Of a stretch of 64,000 nucleotides of DNA, positions 51,211-61,708 are shown piece after piece (position 1 is the first letter of the stretch; every line of letters starts with the position of its first letter). The notes beneath the pieces are model-generated. The model ran no database searches. It was not told the origin of the DNA and worked only from the letters and a program-made list of their open reading frames with translations. Made by a program: the position numbers and the translations under genes. The DNA comes from Chrysomallon squamiferum (lineage: Eukaryota; Mollusca; Gastropoda; Neomphalida; Peltospiridae), in NCBI GenBank assembly GCA_012295275.1, contig CM022665.1, positions 8,792,976 through 8,856,975 on the forward strand. Direction: 5' to 3'.

Positions 51211-53560
51211 CTCAGTAAATTATATCAACTTCGAGGTAATATTTTAACTGAATTGGGACAGTGCCCTTAACAGTAAGTTTGTCAGATATGAAGGAATTTA
51301 AATTTGTAATTGTAATACATCTGAACATGGCATATTTATGCAACTGTTGCACTATAACTTGGTGTATATAACATACCAGATATATAGTTCATTGTAGCCA
51401 TGGTTGCTTCAGATTATATGTGATGTCGCTATTAATTTAATAAGGTAGATAATTTGAATGTCAAGGCTTTATGTTGTGTGTTATGTTTGACATTCAGTAG
51501 ACAGTGATAGACAATTAATAAATTTATTTTAATAATGTCTGTAACAAAAAAAAAAACCCTAACCAATAAACATTTTTTATTGTACAGTAATGATGTTTAG
51601 TGACATTTATATAAGTTTATTTAATAATTTGTTAGCTGTCTTAAGTAACTGTGATTATAAAAAATTCATCTGTTTTGAGATATGGCAATTAAGAAGTGTA
51701 ATTACATTTGGCTTTAACAATAGTAATCTGCCAGTTACATTCAACTTAACTGATAATAATGTTCCAGTTATCTTTAAAGATAAACATGATTAGTTATAAA
51801 CAGAACTATGGTTAAATTGTAAACAGTCAGTCCCCAAGGATACCAACATCTGGAGTTAACTAAACATTTTGAATCCTCTTGCACTTTTCTCATTATTAAA
51901 GATCATACAGACACTTTTAATAAAGATTTTGTTTAAGCTAAAATTTATTAATTTCTATTAACAGTATGTTCCAAGTTGTGTTAATCTGTTGTTAACAGAA
52001 GCTTTAGAAATTAACAGCTTTTAGCTCTTCCATTAATGAATATTGACTGGAGAATTTAATGTGATTTACTTGGTGGTTCTAAGGAAGAAGATGGTGGACA
52101 TTATTAAAGTAATGTCTACTAAGTCAGACCTCAGCAGACTAGCTTGAATTGTTTTAGTCTGGTTCTATTCATATTAGAAGCAAACATACTCATAATATTG
52201 CCATACAAAAACACAAATAATAATGTGCTGATGTTACAAAGCAAAATAAGTTCATGCATTCTCATTTTTCATACAAAAATAAATGAATGGGATTTGTATA
52301 ACAAAACATGTCCATAGTCTCTCTCTCACACACACATAATTACTTCTACATGAAGGTAACAGAATGTGCTTTTGTAACCACAACTGTATAAAATTTTAAA
52401 GTAAATGCAAATTTAACACAGCATTATTACAGTACAAATGACTGCAAGACAGATGGTAAAATTAAAAAGATAAGTAATTTTTCAATATGTTAAATTGATC
52501 TTCTGCCAACTACCAAAAATTAATCTTTAACAATATATATTAGCTGTGGAATTGCTTTAGCTAGTGATTATAAAAAAGCTTGAAATAAACTGACAATTTA
52601 TTAATTATTTCATAAAAATGAGCAGTGAAATTTTACTGATCATTAAAATAATCAGAAGTTTATGTTTTAAGACAACCCTATGAATGTAAAAAGAAATATT
52701 TTTACAAGTTAACAAATAAATCAAAATAAAAAGAAACAACTACAATCCCAAAAGACTTCCAGTCATCTGAGTTTAATAACAAATGCTTTCTTGTAACACA
52801 GAAATGATGTTTTAACTGGTTTTAAAGGTTAATGTTATCACAGGTGTTTCTGGCTAAGATTATTAGGCCATGTAACAATGTTTTTCAGACTATAGAGGTG
52901 TTATTTACATAACACATTTGAAATGTAATACTTTTTATCTGTAACAACTTTTCTTCATTATTAAACACATACACTTTGAGTTTCTGTAAATCTTGTACAT
53001 TTGACTTATCAAGCTACTGATTAAACCAATTAACTAGATATGCTGTGGTTATCTCCACTTATGTTACAGTGACATCTATTTCCTTTTCTGTTCTCATTAT
53101 CATATTCTGTACTAATATATATATATATATAAAAAAGGCGAATTTATCCCAAAAATTATATCATAAATATCTTCTTTACTTTTAAAAAAAATAATTTCAG
53201 AATGTGATATTAAACTAAACAACAACTAAACTCCAGCATCTACAAAAAAAAATGATTTACCATCAAATTACAATTTAATGTTTTGAATGGTAGTTTAACA
53301 GTACAGATGTATACAGTTAATACATTTTGTTACAGGAACTTTTGTTTTATGGATATACTGTGAAATTGAAAATAAGTCCAGCTCATTAATCAACATCATA
53401 CATTCGTAAGTCAGTTGACTGTCAAAAGTATTTTTTATTTTACTTTCTAATTACATCAATGTTTTTGCTTTCTCAGGTTTTTGTGTGTCGTTTTTTCCCC
53501 CCAAATATTTTGATATTTTAAAAATTACGAATACTTATAAATTGACTGTGTATTTTACAG

Positions 53561-53895
53561 GGATACGGCTGGTGCCAAGTCTCCAAAGGAAGACGGTTGC
53601 CTGCTTGGTCCAGGTGAATGTATGCAGGTGGCCGGGTTGCTGCCAGTCAACACACATGCTCAGGCTCCAACATCTACGACACCAGTGGGACTCCGTTCCA
53701 ACAAGGAAGATGGCCGAATTGTAATGCCTGGCCTTGGTGAGTGCTTGCAGCTGCCAGGGCTGGGGATAGCCAATTCACACAACCAAGCACCAACTTCAAC
53801 AACACCCGAAGGCCTGGAGTCCAAGTTCAGACCACCACTAAGCATAGAGCCTCATGGGTTGATAGACGAAAACAAACCTAAACAAGAGATATCAG
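53561..53895 (+). CDS. ER: estrogen receptor exon B: end of A/B domain with internal duplication
   Basis: The acceptor is tattttacag at 53,551-53,560 and the donor CAG|GTTAGT at 53,895/53,896. The exon supplies the last base of codon 403, residues 404-514 and the first base of codon 515. It is Pro/Gly/Thr-rich and holds two units of about 40 residues, at 53,586-53,702 and 53,703-53,825; both run KEDG...GECxQ...G(L)...QAPTSTTPxGLxS. The region is the C-terminal part of the A/B domain just before the zinc fingers. An in-frame Met (53,622, residue 424) could start a short isoform with about 100 residues ahead of the first zinc-finger cysteine, close to the A/B length usual for this family. The exon is clearly less AT-rich than its flanks. 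Confidence 0.88.
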
Positions 53896-54499
53896 GTTAG
53901 TTTGGTATCTGTATTTATACATACAGGGTGTAAAAATATGAATGGTGCCAGAAAGAATGCATTACATTTGTTTTTCTCTCACTGTTCTTACATATTGATA
54001 TGTGCTTTAGTAATGATTTTTTTTTTTTTTTTAAATTATATTGCTTTACAGAGTTCTTTGTGTAATTACATTTTTTTTTTCATAACAAATATGAAGATTT
54101 CACAAAATTGGTCTGTATATCTATGTAATGTGGTTAAATAAAACAAGAAAAAAAGACTTCTACAAACTGGTGAAGTAAAATGAATAGATATATAACTGAT
54201 CATAAAGGTTTCTAGTATTTCTAGACATACTTTTCCATTCTTGTCTAATTTATTCCATTTCATGACTGGTTTATCAAAGGCTGTAGTGTGTGCTTTGTTC
54301 ATATCAAATATTTGCTACTGCTAATCCATAAGAATATCCCATGATATAGTGAAAATAGATTTCCTCTTTCAAATCATCATTATTATGCAAAAAACTTATT
54401 TACTTAATACATTTAACATTAATATTAAAATTGTTTAATTGACATTAAATGAATATTAATTCAAGAAAGGATATGCAGCATATTGCTCATACCTGATAG

Positions 54500-54690
54500 G
54501 TACTGGAGAGAATAAGATCCATTAGGCTGCTTGCCAATATTCCAGTACTAATTTATCAAAAACTGGGGTATGTATTATCCTGTTTATGAGGTGGTACATA
54601 GTAAATATCCATTTATGCTAATTGATAGGAGTAATCCCTGGAGTGGCAATACTGGGTTTCTTCTTTTATTTCATGATTTAAATAATGTTG
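54500..54690 (+). mobile_element. mollusc-type SINE, body
   Basis: Blocks in order: ATTAGGCTGCTTGCCAATAT, TTCCAGTACTAATTTATCAA, AACTGGGGTATGTATTATCC, TGTTTATGAGGTGGTACATA, GCTAATTGATAGGAGTAATC and GGAGTGGCAATACTGGGTTT. They follow the SINE body from the TTCCAGCC region to GAAGTGGCGACAGCGGGTTT with about one change in four. It is the clearest body copy. Confidence 0.65.
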
Positions 54691-55077
54691 TATATCATAT
54701 GTAATGATCATTCATTTGTTTTTGAGTTCTTAACTCATACAGTTAACTCTGGATATTGATAGTAACGAAATGTTTATCTATAAATAAACAACCAAGTCAG
54801 GCATATTTTCAAAACAATAAATTCCCCAGTTAAATAAAATTTCAGTTAAAAAAATGTTTAGTTTAAAAACCACAGATAAATGTATTTATTCAAAACAAAT
54901 GTTAAGTTTCAAGTTACTTGAAAGAATTAATTAGGATTAAATTTAAGTAAAATGACATTATTTAATAAAAATTAAAAAGTTTAAAAGTAAAAAAAACATA
55001 CTAATATTTCATGAATGAAAGTTTGTCTTACAAAAATAGACAGGAAGAAAAAAAGCAAGACATCTTTTATCTCTCTA

Positions 55078-55083
<6 letters not shown>

Positions 55084-55162
<79 letters not shown>

Positions 55163-55187
55163 CATTATCATTATTATTATTATTTTA
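55084..55187. repeat. (TTA)n / (TTATCA)n microsatellite
   Basis: ATT trinucleotides with a central block of TTATCA hexanucleotide units. Confidence 0.95.
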
Positions 55188-55384
55188 AATTAAAAGTGTT
55201 TGATGATCCATTTAATTGTGCTTTTAGTTGTTCTTTTTTTTTCATTTTTTTTTAAATGGATTCCTGTGGAATCAGTTATGGATTTTTCAGATCAGAAAAA
55301 TTATATCAAACCCTATTTATTTTAATAATTTTATTTTACAGAAAAGATAACTATTTTCTTTTTTTTAATTTTTATTAGTTATTT

Positions 55385-56135
55385 TTTTAATTTTTCAGAA
55401 AATATCAAAAATGTACTGAAGGTGTATGTAACTTAATGAATTTGTTTTTTATTTTTCATTAAATACTGACTGTATGCCAAAAAGTATGCATGTACTTGTA
55501 ATCTTACTGATATTGATCAGGAAATACTAACAGTATACTGAAGATTTACGTAATATTATTGATTTTGTTTTGGATGTTTTTTTTTTAAATTACTTTTCTG
55601 GAGAAATAATAGAGTGTACATTTTTCTGTTGTCAGGAAGTATTAACAGTGTACTGAAGAACATAAACTTATTGATACATATTTTTTTATATTAACAAATA
55701 CTAACAGTACTGAAGATGTACATAATCTTACTGATGAAATTACTAGTAAGTACTAAAAGTGTACTGATGGAGTATATAATACTGAAACATACACACACAA
55801 AGAAGTACTAACAGTGTATTAAAGGTGTGTATTTGTATGTGTACACACATGTGCTTATGTGCGTGATTGTGTGTGTTCATAAAATCTTACTGATATACAT
55901 TTTTCTTTAACCAAGAAATATTAACGGTGTACTGAAGGTGTACATAAAATCTTATTGATGTATATTCCATTACCAGGAAATACTAACAGTGTACTGAAGC
56001 TTTACATAATCTTACTGATATATATATATATTTTTTGTTACCAGGACATACTAACAAAGTACTGAAAGTGTACATAAAATGTACTGATGTAAATTTTTCT
56101 ATTAATAGGAAGTACTAACAGTGTACTGAAGGTGT
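55385..56135 (+). repeat. ER: tandem array of exon C 3'-splice-junction copies
   Basis: Units of about 62-68 bp read (C)AG, then GAARTACTAACAGTGTACTG, AAGGTGTACATAA, TCTTACTGAT and a T-rich stretch. Copies start at about 55,399, 55,521, 55,636, 55,690, 55,746, 55,802, 55,915, 55,977 and 56,045. The last copy is the start of exon C itself (56,109-56,135), where the unit codes GSTNSVLKV. Copies at 55,521, 55,636, 55,977 and 56,045 keep a CAG just before the unit, so they look like 3' splice sites. Use of the last two would meet a stop before the zinc finger. Confidence 0.85.
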
Positions 56136-56225
56136 GTCAGGTTTGTAATGACAATGCTTCTGGCTTCCATTATGGCGTCTGGTCATGTGAAGGATGCAAA
56201 GCCTTCTTTAAAAGAAGCATACAAG
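56109..56225 (+). CDS. ER: estrogen receptor exon C: first zinc finger of the DNA-binding domain
   Basis: The exon encodes residues 515 (split) to 553 plus the first base of codon 554. The four zinc ligands are C524, C527, C541 and C544. The P-box C541-EGCKA-546 is the one that reads the estrogen response element half-site AGGTCA, unlike the EACKA of ERR or GSCKV of other steroid receptors. The stretch [15 protein letters not shown] is as in human ERalpha; N530 and F534 stand where the human protein has Tyr. The acceptor is attaatag (56,101-56,108), unusually poor in pyrimidines close to the AG; the donor is CAAG|GTAGGT. The boundary within the Gly after KRSIQ is the position known from vertebrate ESR genes. 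Tandem repeats related to both exon ends flank it on either side. Confidence 0.97.
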
Positions 56226-56560
56226 GTAGGTACTTTTACACATTACAAGAAGTATATGTATTTTGAAAAAGAAGTATAAAGGATGTGTATTTTTGAGACA
56301 AGTAGACAACACGTATAATAAAAGTATACAAGATACATGTTTTAAAAAGGAGTATAAAAGATGTATTTTTAAGACAAGTATGTAACATATAAAAAGTTTT
56401 CGTACTAGGGATATATTTTAAAAAGAGTATCCAATGATACATATTTTAAAAGAAGTAGACAAAATATATTATTAAGTGTACAAGATATCTATTTACTTAA
56501 AAGATGTATACAAATGATATTTTAAAAATTAACATACAAGATGTGTATGTGTGTGTGTGC
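56226..56560 (+). repeat. ER: tandem array related to the exon C 5'-splice junction
   Basis: Diverged units of about 25-30 bp built on AAAAGAAGTATACAAGATGT followed by ATTTTT run from the donor to about 56,560. The end of exon C plus donor (TTTAAAAGAAGCATACAAGG, TAGGTACTTTT; 56,206-56,236) is itself a member of this family. At least seven copies can be recognised. Confidence 0.7.
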
Positions 56561-57279
56561 AATCTTTCTTTCAGGACTATATTTCAGTATATATTTTCTG
56601 TTAATATTTATTCACATTTTTCAGTTATGATTACTGTTAATTAGTTTTTTTTTTAAATTGTTTTTGATAACAAAAAAACCAAAATTCCTCAAAACCCCTA
56701 CAAGTCATTAAAATACAGACAGTGACAAAGTCAATTTAGAAATCACGAATCTCTTGAGAATGTTTTCAATTCCTTTTCAACTGACATGTTTTATGTGTCC
56801 TGTGTTTATTAATCATGTTGGCATTATTAAAAAGACTGTATGATTTACTAAATACTGGCTGGCCGTGATTTTACCAAGGTAAGGTTGTTATCTATTTCTG
56901 TCGTGTCTAGACGATTTTGTGTGTGCATTGTATATTGATTCTGTTGCCATTGTTTGGCCACTGGCAAGCGAATATTACACTAAGTGTTAATACCATCTCA
57001 ACAGGTTGGCCTGTCTCGACTTGATATAGAATTCATACGACTTTATTAAAAGTATTTTCACCTTTTTATTCCTGATGTAAAAGCAAATCTTGGTCATATT
57101 CACAGAAGAATATTTGAAAAATAATAATAAAAAATTCAGATGGGATACGTTAAAAAGATTTTACATTTAAAATGTACAAAGTTGGAAGTAACTGATGAAA
57201 ATGCAAATATTTGTAGTAAAGACATTACTTCTAAAATTTAAGTGTATTTAATGGTGTGTGAGTTAATACATAAAAAAAA

Positions 57280-58030
57280 AAAAAAAATGTGGAATTGAAG
57301 TATACTAATAAAATTAGGAATATTTCTAATAATTTTTTTGTTTTTTCTAGAATTGAAGTATATTACATGCTCACAAAATTTAAATGCTGCAATTAAATTA
57401 TGAATATGTCTTTAAAAAAACAAAAACATTTCTAGAACTGAAGTATATAAATTTATATAAGAAATTTAAATATTGTAATTATTTACGTATTAAAACATGA
57501 ACTAAAATTTATTTCTGAGACGAAGTATATTAATAAAATTATGGTTGTGTCTAACAAAAAATACTTCTAGAACTGAAGTTTATGATATGCCTATATTCTA
57601 AAATTTAAACATAATAATTAAAAGAAAATACATAAGTTGAAAAATATAATTTCTGCATGGTTTTTAAACTAAATGTAAAATAATAAAATAGAAGCATTTG
57701 GAAGTTTTGTATATGTCAACATATAAATTGCAAATATTTCTGAGAATTGAAATACATTAATGTCATAAAAGTTTAAATGCATTAAATTAAAATTTTATTT
57801 CAAAGAATTCAGTATATGAACAAAAGTATAAATGTATAAATTTTAAAATAATATATCTGGGATTGAAATATCCTGTTACAAAAATATAAATACTTCAGAA
57901 TAAAATATTATTTCCAACAACAAAAAAACAACAACAATCAAATAAAAGCATGAATACATTAAATTTAAAACATTATTTCATATAATGAAATGTAGATGTA
58001 AAATAAAACTATTATGTTTCAGGTTAAACT
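57280..58030. repeat. tandem repeat, unit about 60-100 bp, TTTCTAGAATTGAAGTATA core
   Basis: The core (T)TCTAGAATTGAAGTATATT followed by A, TAAAATTTAAAT and ATTAAATTATGAATAT recurs at about 57,290, 57,350, 57,435, 57,520, 57,572, 57,735, 57,795, 57,860 and 57,960, with growing divergence. Confidence 0.7.
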
Positions 58031-58093
58031 ACACTAATATAAAAATTCATCAATAAAAAACCAAAACCAAACAAATTATATTTTGTGAAAGTG

Positions 58094-58095
<2 letters not shown>

Positions 58096-58136
<41 letters not shown>

Positions 58137-58140
58137 TATA
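58096..58140. repeat. A tract plus (TA)n
   Basis: About 24 A followed by ten TA units. Confidence 0.95.
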
Positions 58141-60406
58141 TTCACAAACACACACAAACACACACATACAAATATGTATATACAATTAGTACATTGTACT
58201 TAATAATGCAATTATTAATAATATATTGCATCAGATTACCTTTTATTACTTTTTGTATTTTTTTAAAAACATGTTTTTGTTTTGTCTAGACATAGAGTTG
58301 TCCTGGATGTGCATAAATGAAATAATGGCTAAATTAAAACAGTTCAGCCTGCTATAGTAAAGTTCAAGTAATTTTCAAGTTCCTTTTTAAAATTATAAAT
58401 AAAAACAATACTTTATATAATTTGAAATAGCATTCTGAAGAAAGTAAATTTTATTTATATATTATTTTCTTTACCATGAATTATTATTATTATTATTATA
58501 TTACCTTTAAATATTGTTTTGTCAGTTATTTCTTATTTATAAAGAAACGATCAGTGGTAGATAGCTGCTAATTCCAGTGATATTTAAAACTGTTTTAAAA
58601 TGACAAAACTTGTTTTGTGTTAGAAGATTTAATCTGGACTTGAGTTATGGCACAGATGTACAAATGACAATATATCTTACATTTCTACTTTATTTTTTTT
58701 TTTCAAATCAAATAGGTGACTATTTTTTTTTTAATAAATGTAGTCAAAGCCACTGAGAGCAGTTATTACTATTTATTTTATAAAGAATGCTGAATATTTT
58801 TAATGGTGATTTCAGCTTCTATATTACTTTTTTCTTCTTTCTTCAAACCTGTTTGAGCTTTAAGCACATAAGGAAGATAAAAGTATGAATTTGAATCAGT
58901 GGAATATTTGAAAAGAAATACATGTATCTTTATACCCACACATGCATACTAACACAAACACACTTTAAAATACTGATTATTTATAAATCTGTTTATCCAT
59001 ATTACAATTCCATAAAATAAATTTGAATAAGTACACATCAATAAGACATATTAATGATAAAGCTTAAATAAACCAAATGTTAAAATAGCACTCTCTATGC
59101 ATTGTATATGTTAGATATGTAGTGCATTTTTAAAAAACAAAAATAAAACCAGTTAAGATATATTTTGCCCTTTGTGTCCAGAATTATCATTTAAAGATCT
59201 CTTACTGATATTGGATTACTTGTTAGGATTAAAGATAGTAAAATAGCATTTGAATATCAATGTGTGTGTTCATGTGATGCATGGGTTTATCTTAGCTGAT
59301 TTGTGTGTATTTCAGTACACATGTGCTTTTCAAGAACAGCAGATAACCCTGGAATATCAAGCCTTTATTTCTCACCCTGAAATCATCAGTACAGTCAAAG
59401 TGATTATTGCTCATACAATAGAAAACTTTGTACTTTTTAAAACATATGAACTGGATGTCAGGCACACTTAAACTATACCCAATCATTTTTCTTTATGGCT
59501 TGTGCACAAAAATAATAAAATGTCCTTTCATGATAATTATAAATAGTTATTTGTTTTGTAGAAAATATCTGCCCTAAATAGAACAGTTATTTTCCATTTT
59601 AATTTAAGTAACTTGCCTGAAATAGAAGCAGTTATTTACTAATATTGACATGCACATTACAAAATATCCTTTCATGTTAACTGTGTTGAAATGCAGTTAT
59701 TTTTTAATCAGCTAGATTCTAAAATATCATGAATTTAAAACTGTTATAAGTAAGCAAAAACGCAAGTTAATAATTATTGTGCAGTTAATAACTTGTAAGC
59801 TATAGTTCCAAACTGCATAAATGTATGTAAAGCCTGGGCAGTTGTTCAATACTCTGAGTCCAGGATTCACCAGAAAATCAGCTTTAGAAGTTTATTAATT
59901 TTTACCTGTTAAATATAGTTTCATTCTTTACTTTTCATTGTTTATTTTATCTTTTAAGTATTTGTTAAGATTTGGTCCAGAAATCCAGAAAATCCACAAA
60001 TTCAGGTCACCTCTGATCCCTAACTTACCTGAATAAATGGTCTGATACATGTATACACAGAAGTATACAAGTGGTCATCTCCTGTTTATTACAAACCTAT
60101 ATATTCCCTCTGGCTATTAAGGAACTAATCTTGTTAGTCTTAACGGAACTGTTGCCAGACAGAAGTACAGGAAGCAACAGTTATCAACAAAATATTAATA
60201 TCTTTGCTACATTAAAAATAGACGTGAATAACATAATAATGTTTCTGCTCTTCTGGCTTGATGGAAGATCATTCTGTTATTGTAAATTAAATAGAAAAAG
60301 TAGGATTCTTGGTGTAATTGTGTTGTTGGTATTGTGTGCGTAACAAATGGGAGAATGTCCTCTGAATGTAGTAATTTTATGTCAGTAATTGTGTTTTGTG
60401 TTCCAG

Positions 60407-60520
60407 GCCCAGTCGACTATGTATGTCCAGCCACAGATTCATGCACAATTGACAAACATCGGCGCAAGAGCTGCCAAGCTTGCAGATTACGCAAATGTTA
60501 TGAAGTTGGCATGAACAAAG
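60407..60520 (+). CDS. ER: estrogen receptor exon D: second zinc finger of the DNA-binding domain
   Basis: This exon encodes Gly554 (split) to K591 plus one base of codon 592. Zinc ligands are C560, C566, C576 and C579. The D-box PATDS between C560 and C566 forms the dimer contact in the family. It is followed by [20 protein letters not shown], nearly identical to vertebrate ER, and ends GMNK where human ERalpha has GMMK. The acceptor is gtgttccag (AG 60,405-60,406) and the donor AAAG|GTATAC (60,520/60,521), phase 1. Together with exon C it forms the complete C domain, residues about 524-591. Confidence 0.97.
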
Positions 60521-61627
60521 GTATACACTTTAGTTTTAATCCATTTAATGTAGTTAAGTGTGTATAAAATGTATTCTGATATTTTACTTTCATTATTTCA
60601 ACTTTTAACATAAAAATAATAATAATACTATAAAAACCTTCAAAATTTCATGTTTGATATCAAATGAGTTCCATAACTTCTTTGACAAAATTTTGAAAGA
60701 AAAATGTTTCAAAAATACAAGAAGGAAGAACCATAATTTATTTCTTAGAGAATATTTTTAATATTTTTGTTTATGTTTGCTAGAAATAACTGACGATCTT
60801 AGAGCCAGCAAAGTCTAACCTACAGACCATTGTTTTTGAAAATAAATTTGAAATAATAATTAAAATTTTGAAAGATACAGTTAAATATAACTGACATGGG
60901 TTACGCCATTCAGGCACTGATGGATCTTAAAAACATCCAAGGCCTACGATCTAAGCTGGTTTCTTTGGTTTTAGACCACTTCAGTCCTGAGCCCTTTATT
61001 TGTAAATACTGCAGAGAAAGTTTATATTATAAAGAACAGACATAATCTCTCTTTCTTGTGTGTGTGTTTTATCCTGTTTTGAATTTAAAAGATAAAAAAA
61101 AAATAAAAAAAATAAAAAAATAAGAAAATCAGAAAAACATTTATTTATGCATCAAAGAAAAAGACAGTTCTTGATATTTGTGAACATTTTTTGGTATTTT
61201 ACTGTATGTTTACTAGAAAGCCAGAAAAAGGATAAAAAAAAAATAAAATAAAAAAAAACCCCAGAAGAACAAGAAACAGCAAAGATCCTTATCTTTGAAG
61301 TTACAACATTTTGATAAAAATTAAAAATAGAAGATTAATATGTACTTACACTAGAGAGAAGAACTAAATTAATTTTGCTGTGAATATTTTAATATATGTA
61401 TTAAGTGAGAAGTTTATATTACAAGCAACAACAAAAAGCTAATTTTTTAAAATGTTAACCTATTTTTAAGAAGTTTTAAAACTAAAAGAAGAAAGAAAAA
61501 GATAATCCAAAACTTTCTAGTGAGAAATGTTTTTTAACCTTTAATTAGGTTTGTTATCAATCTTACTTAAGAAGAAAAAGAAACACTTTTTAATTTGTTA
61601 TTACTGTATTTTGATAAAATGTTGTAG
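60521..61627 (+). other. ER: intron D-E of the estrogen receptor gene
   Basis: A phase 1 intron of 1,107 bases. A less AT-rich patch of unknown nature lies at about 60,895-61,015. At about 61,195-61,235 the text TTTTACTGTATGTTTACTAG followed by AAAGCCAGAAAAAGG resembles the end of the intron plus the start of exon E (61,605-61,645), perhaps a decayed junction copy. Confidence 0.75.
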
Positions 61628-61708
61628 GAAGCCAGCGTAAAGAACGCAAAAGTAGTGGGAGCAATGTTGGAAAGGGAAAACGCTGTCGACAGGCCGACTC
61701 AACAGATG
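61628..61708 (+). CDS. ER: estrogen receptor exon E: hinge (D domain) start
   Basis: The acceptor is aaatgttgtag (AG 61,626-61,627). The exon reads G592 (split), then SQRKERKSSGSNVGKGKRCR and on to D618. The basic clusters RKERK and GKGKRCR are the hinge nuclear-localisation and C-terminal-extension region typical of steroid receptors. I place the donor at GATG|GTACTG (61,708/61,709), phase 1 like its neighbours, but it is not a strong site. If it is skipped the frame runs on for 28 more codons to a TAA near 61,792, so the exon must end by then. An alternative weaker donor lies at about 61,748. No ligand-binding-domain exon follows inside the window. Confidence 0.75.

Larger units (their letters stand above)
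11675..53560 (+). other. ER: intron A-B of the estrogen receptor gene, 41.9 kb
   Basis: The intron runs from donor GTAAGT (11,675) to acceptor tattttacag (53,560). It is AT-rich and packed with microsatellites, tandem repeats and decayed SINE copies, listed separately. The parts not listed (for example 15,000-17,390, 25,200-25,690, 30,240-34,000, 39,000-41,500, 51,800-53,560) show no gene, RNA gene or element that I recognise. Several less AT-rich islands end in strong donors and could be alternative first exons. The phase is 2. Confidence 0.75.
53896..56108 (+). other. ER: intron B-C of the estrogen receptor gene
   Basis: A phase 1 intron of 2,213 bases. It holds a SINE copy (54,500-54,690), an ATT/ATC microsatellite (55,084-55,187) and the array of splice-site-like repeats (55,385-56,135) that runs into exon C. 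Nothing else is recognised. Confidence 0.85.
56561..60406 (+). other. ER: intron C-D of the estrogen receptor gene (remaining part)
   Basis: AT-rich intron, phase 1; with the array at its start it measures 4,181 bases. It contains the tandem repeats at 57,280-58,030, an A/TA tract at 58,096-58,140 and faint repeats around 59,500-59,760 with CCTTTCATG-TAA and GCAGTTATTT blocks. No gene is recognised. Confidence 0.8.
10380..61708 (+). other. ER: estrogen receptor gene, 5' part (exons A to E)
   Basis: Five coding exons on the + strand form one gene: 10,467-11,674, 53,561-53,895, 56,109-56,225, 60,407-60,520 and 61,628-61,708. Every junction is AG acceptor/GT donor and the split codons agree (GG|G, G|GA, G|GC, G|GA), giving 618 full codons. 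The order is A/B domain (residues 1 to about 523), DNA-binding domain (524 to about 591) and start of hinge (592 on). The product should be a nuclear transcription factor that binds estrogen response elements as a dimer. Molluscan members of this family are known as constitutive activators that do not respond to estradiol; whether that holds here cannot be seen because the ligand-binding domain lies past the window end. The transcription start is not identified. The gene family call is very sure; assignment of exon A to the main transcript rests on splice phase and composition. Confidence 0.93.
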
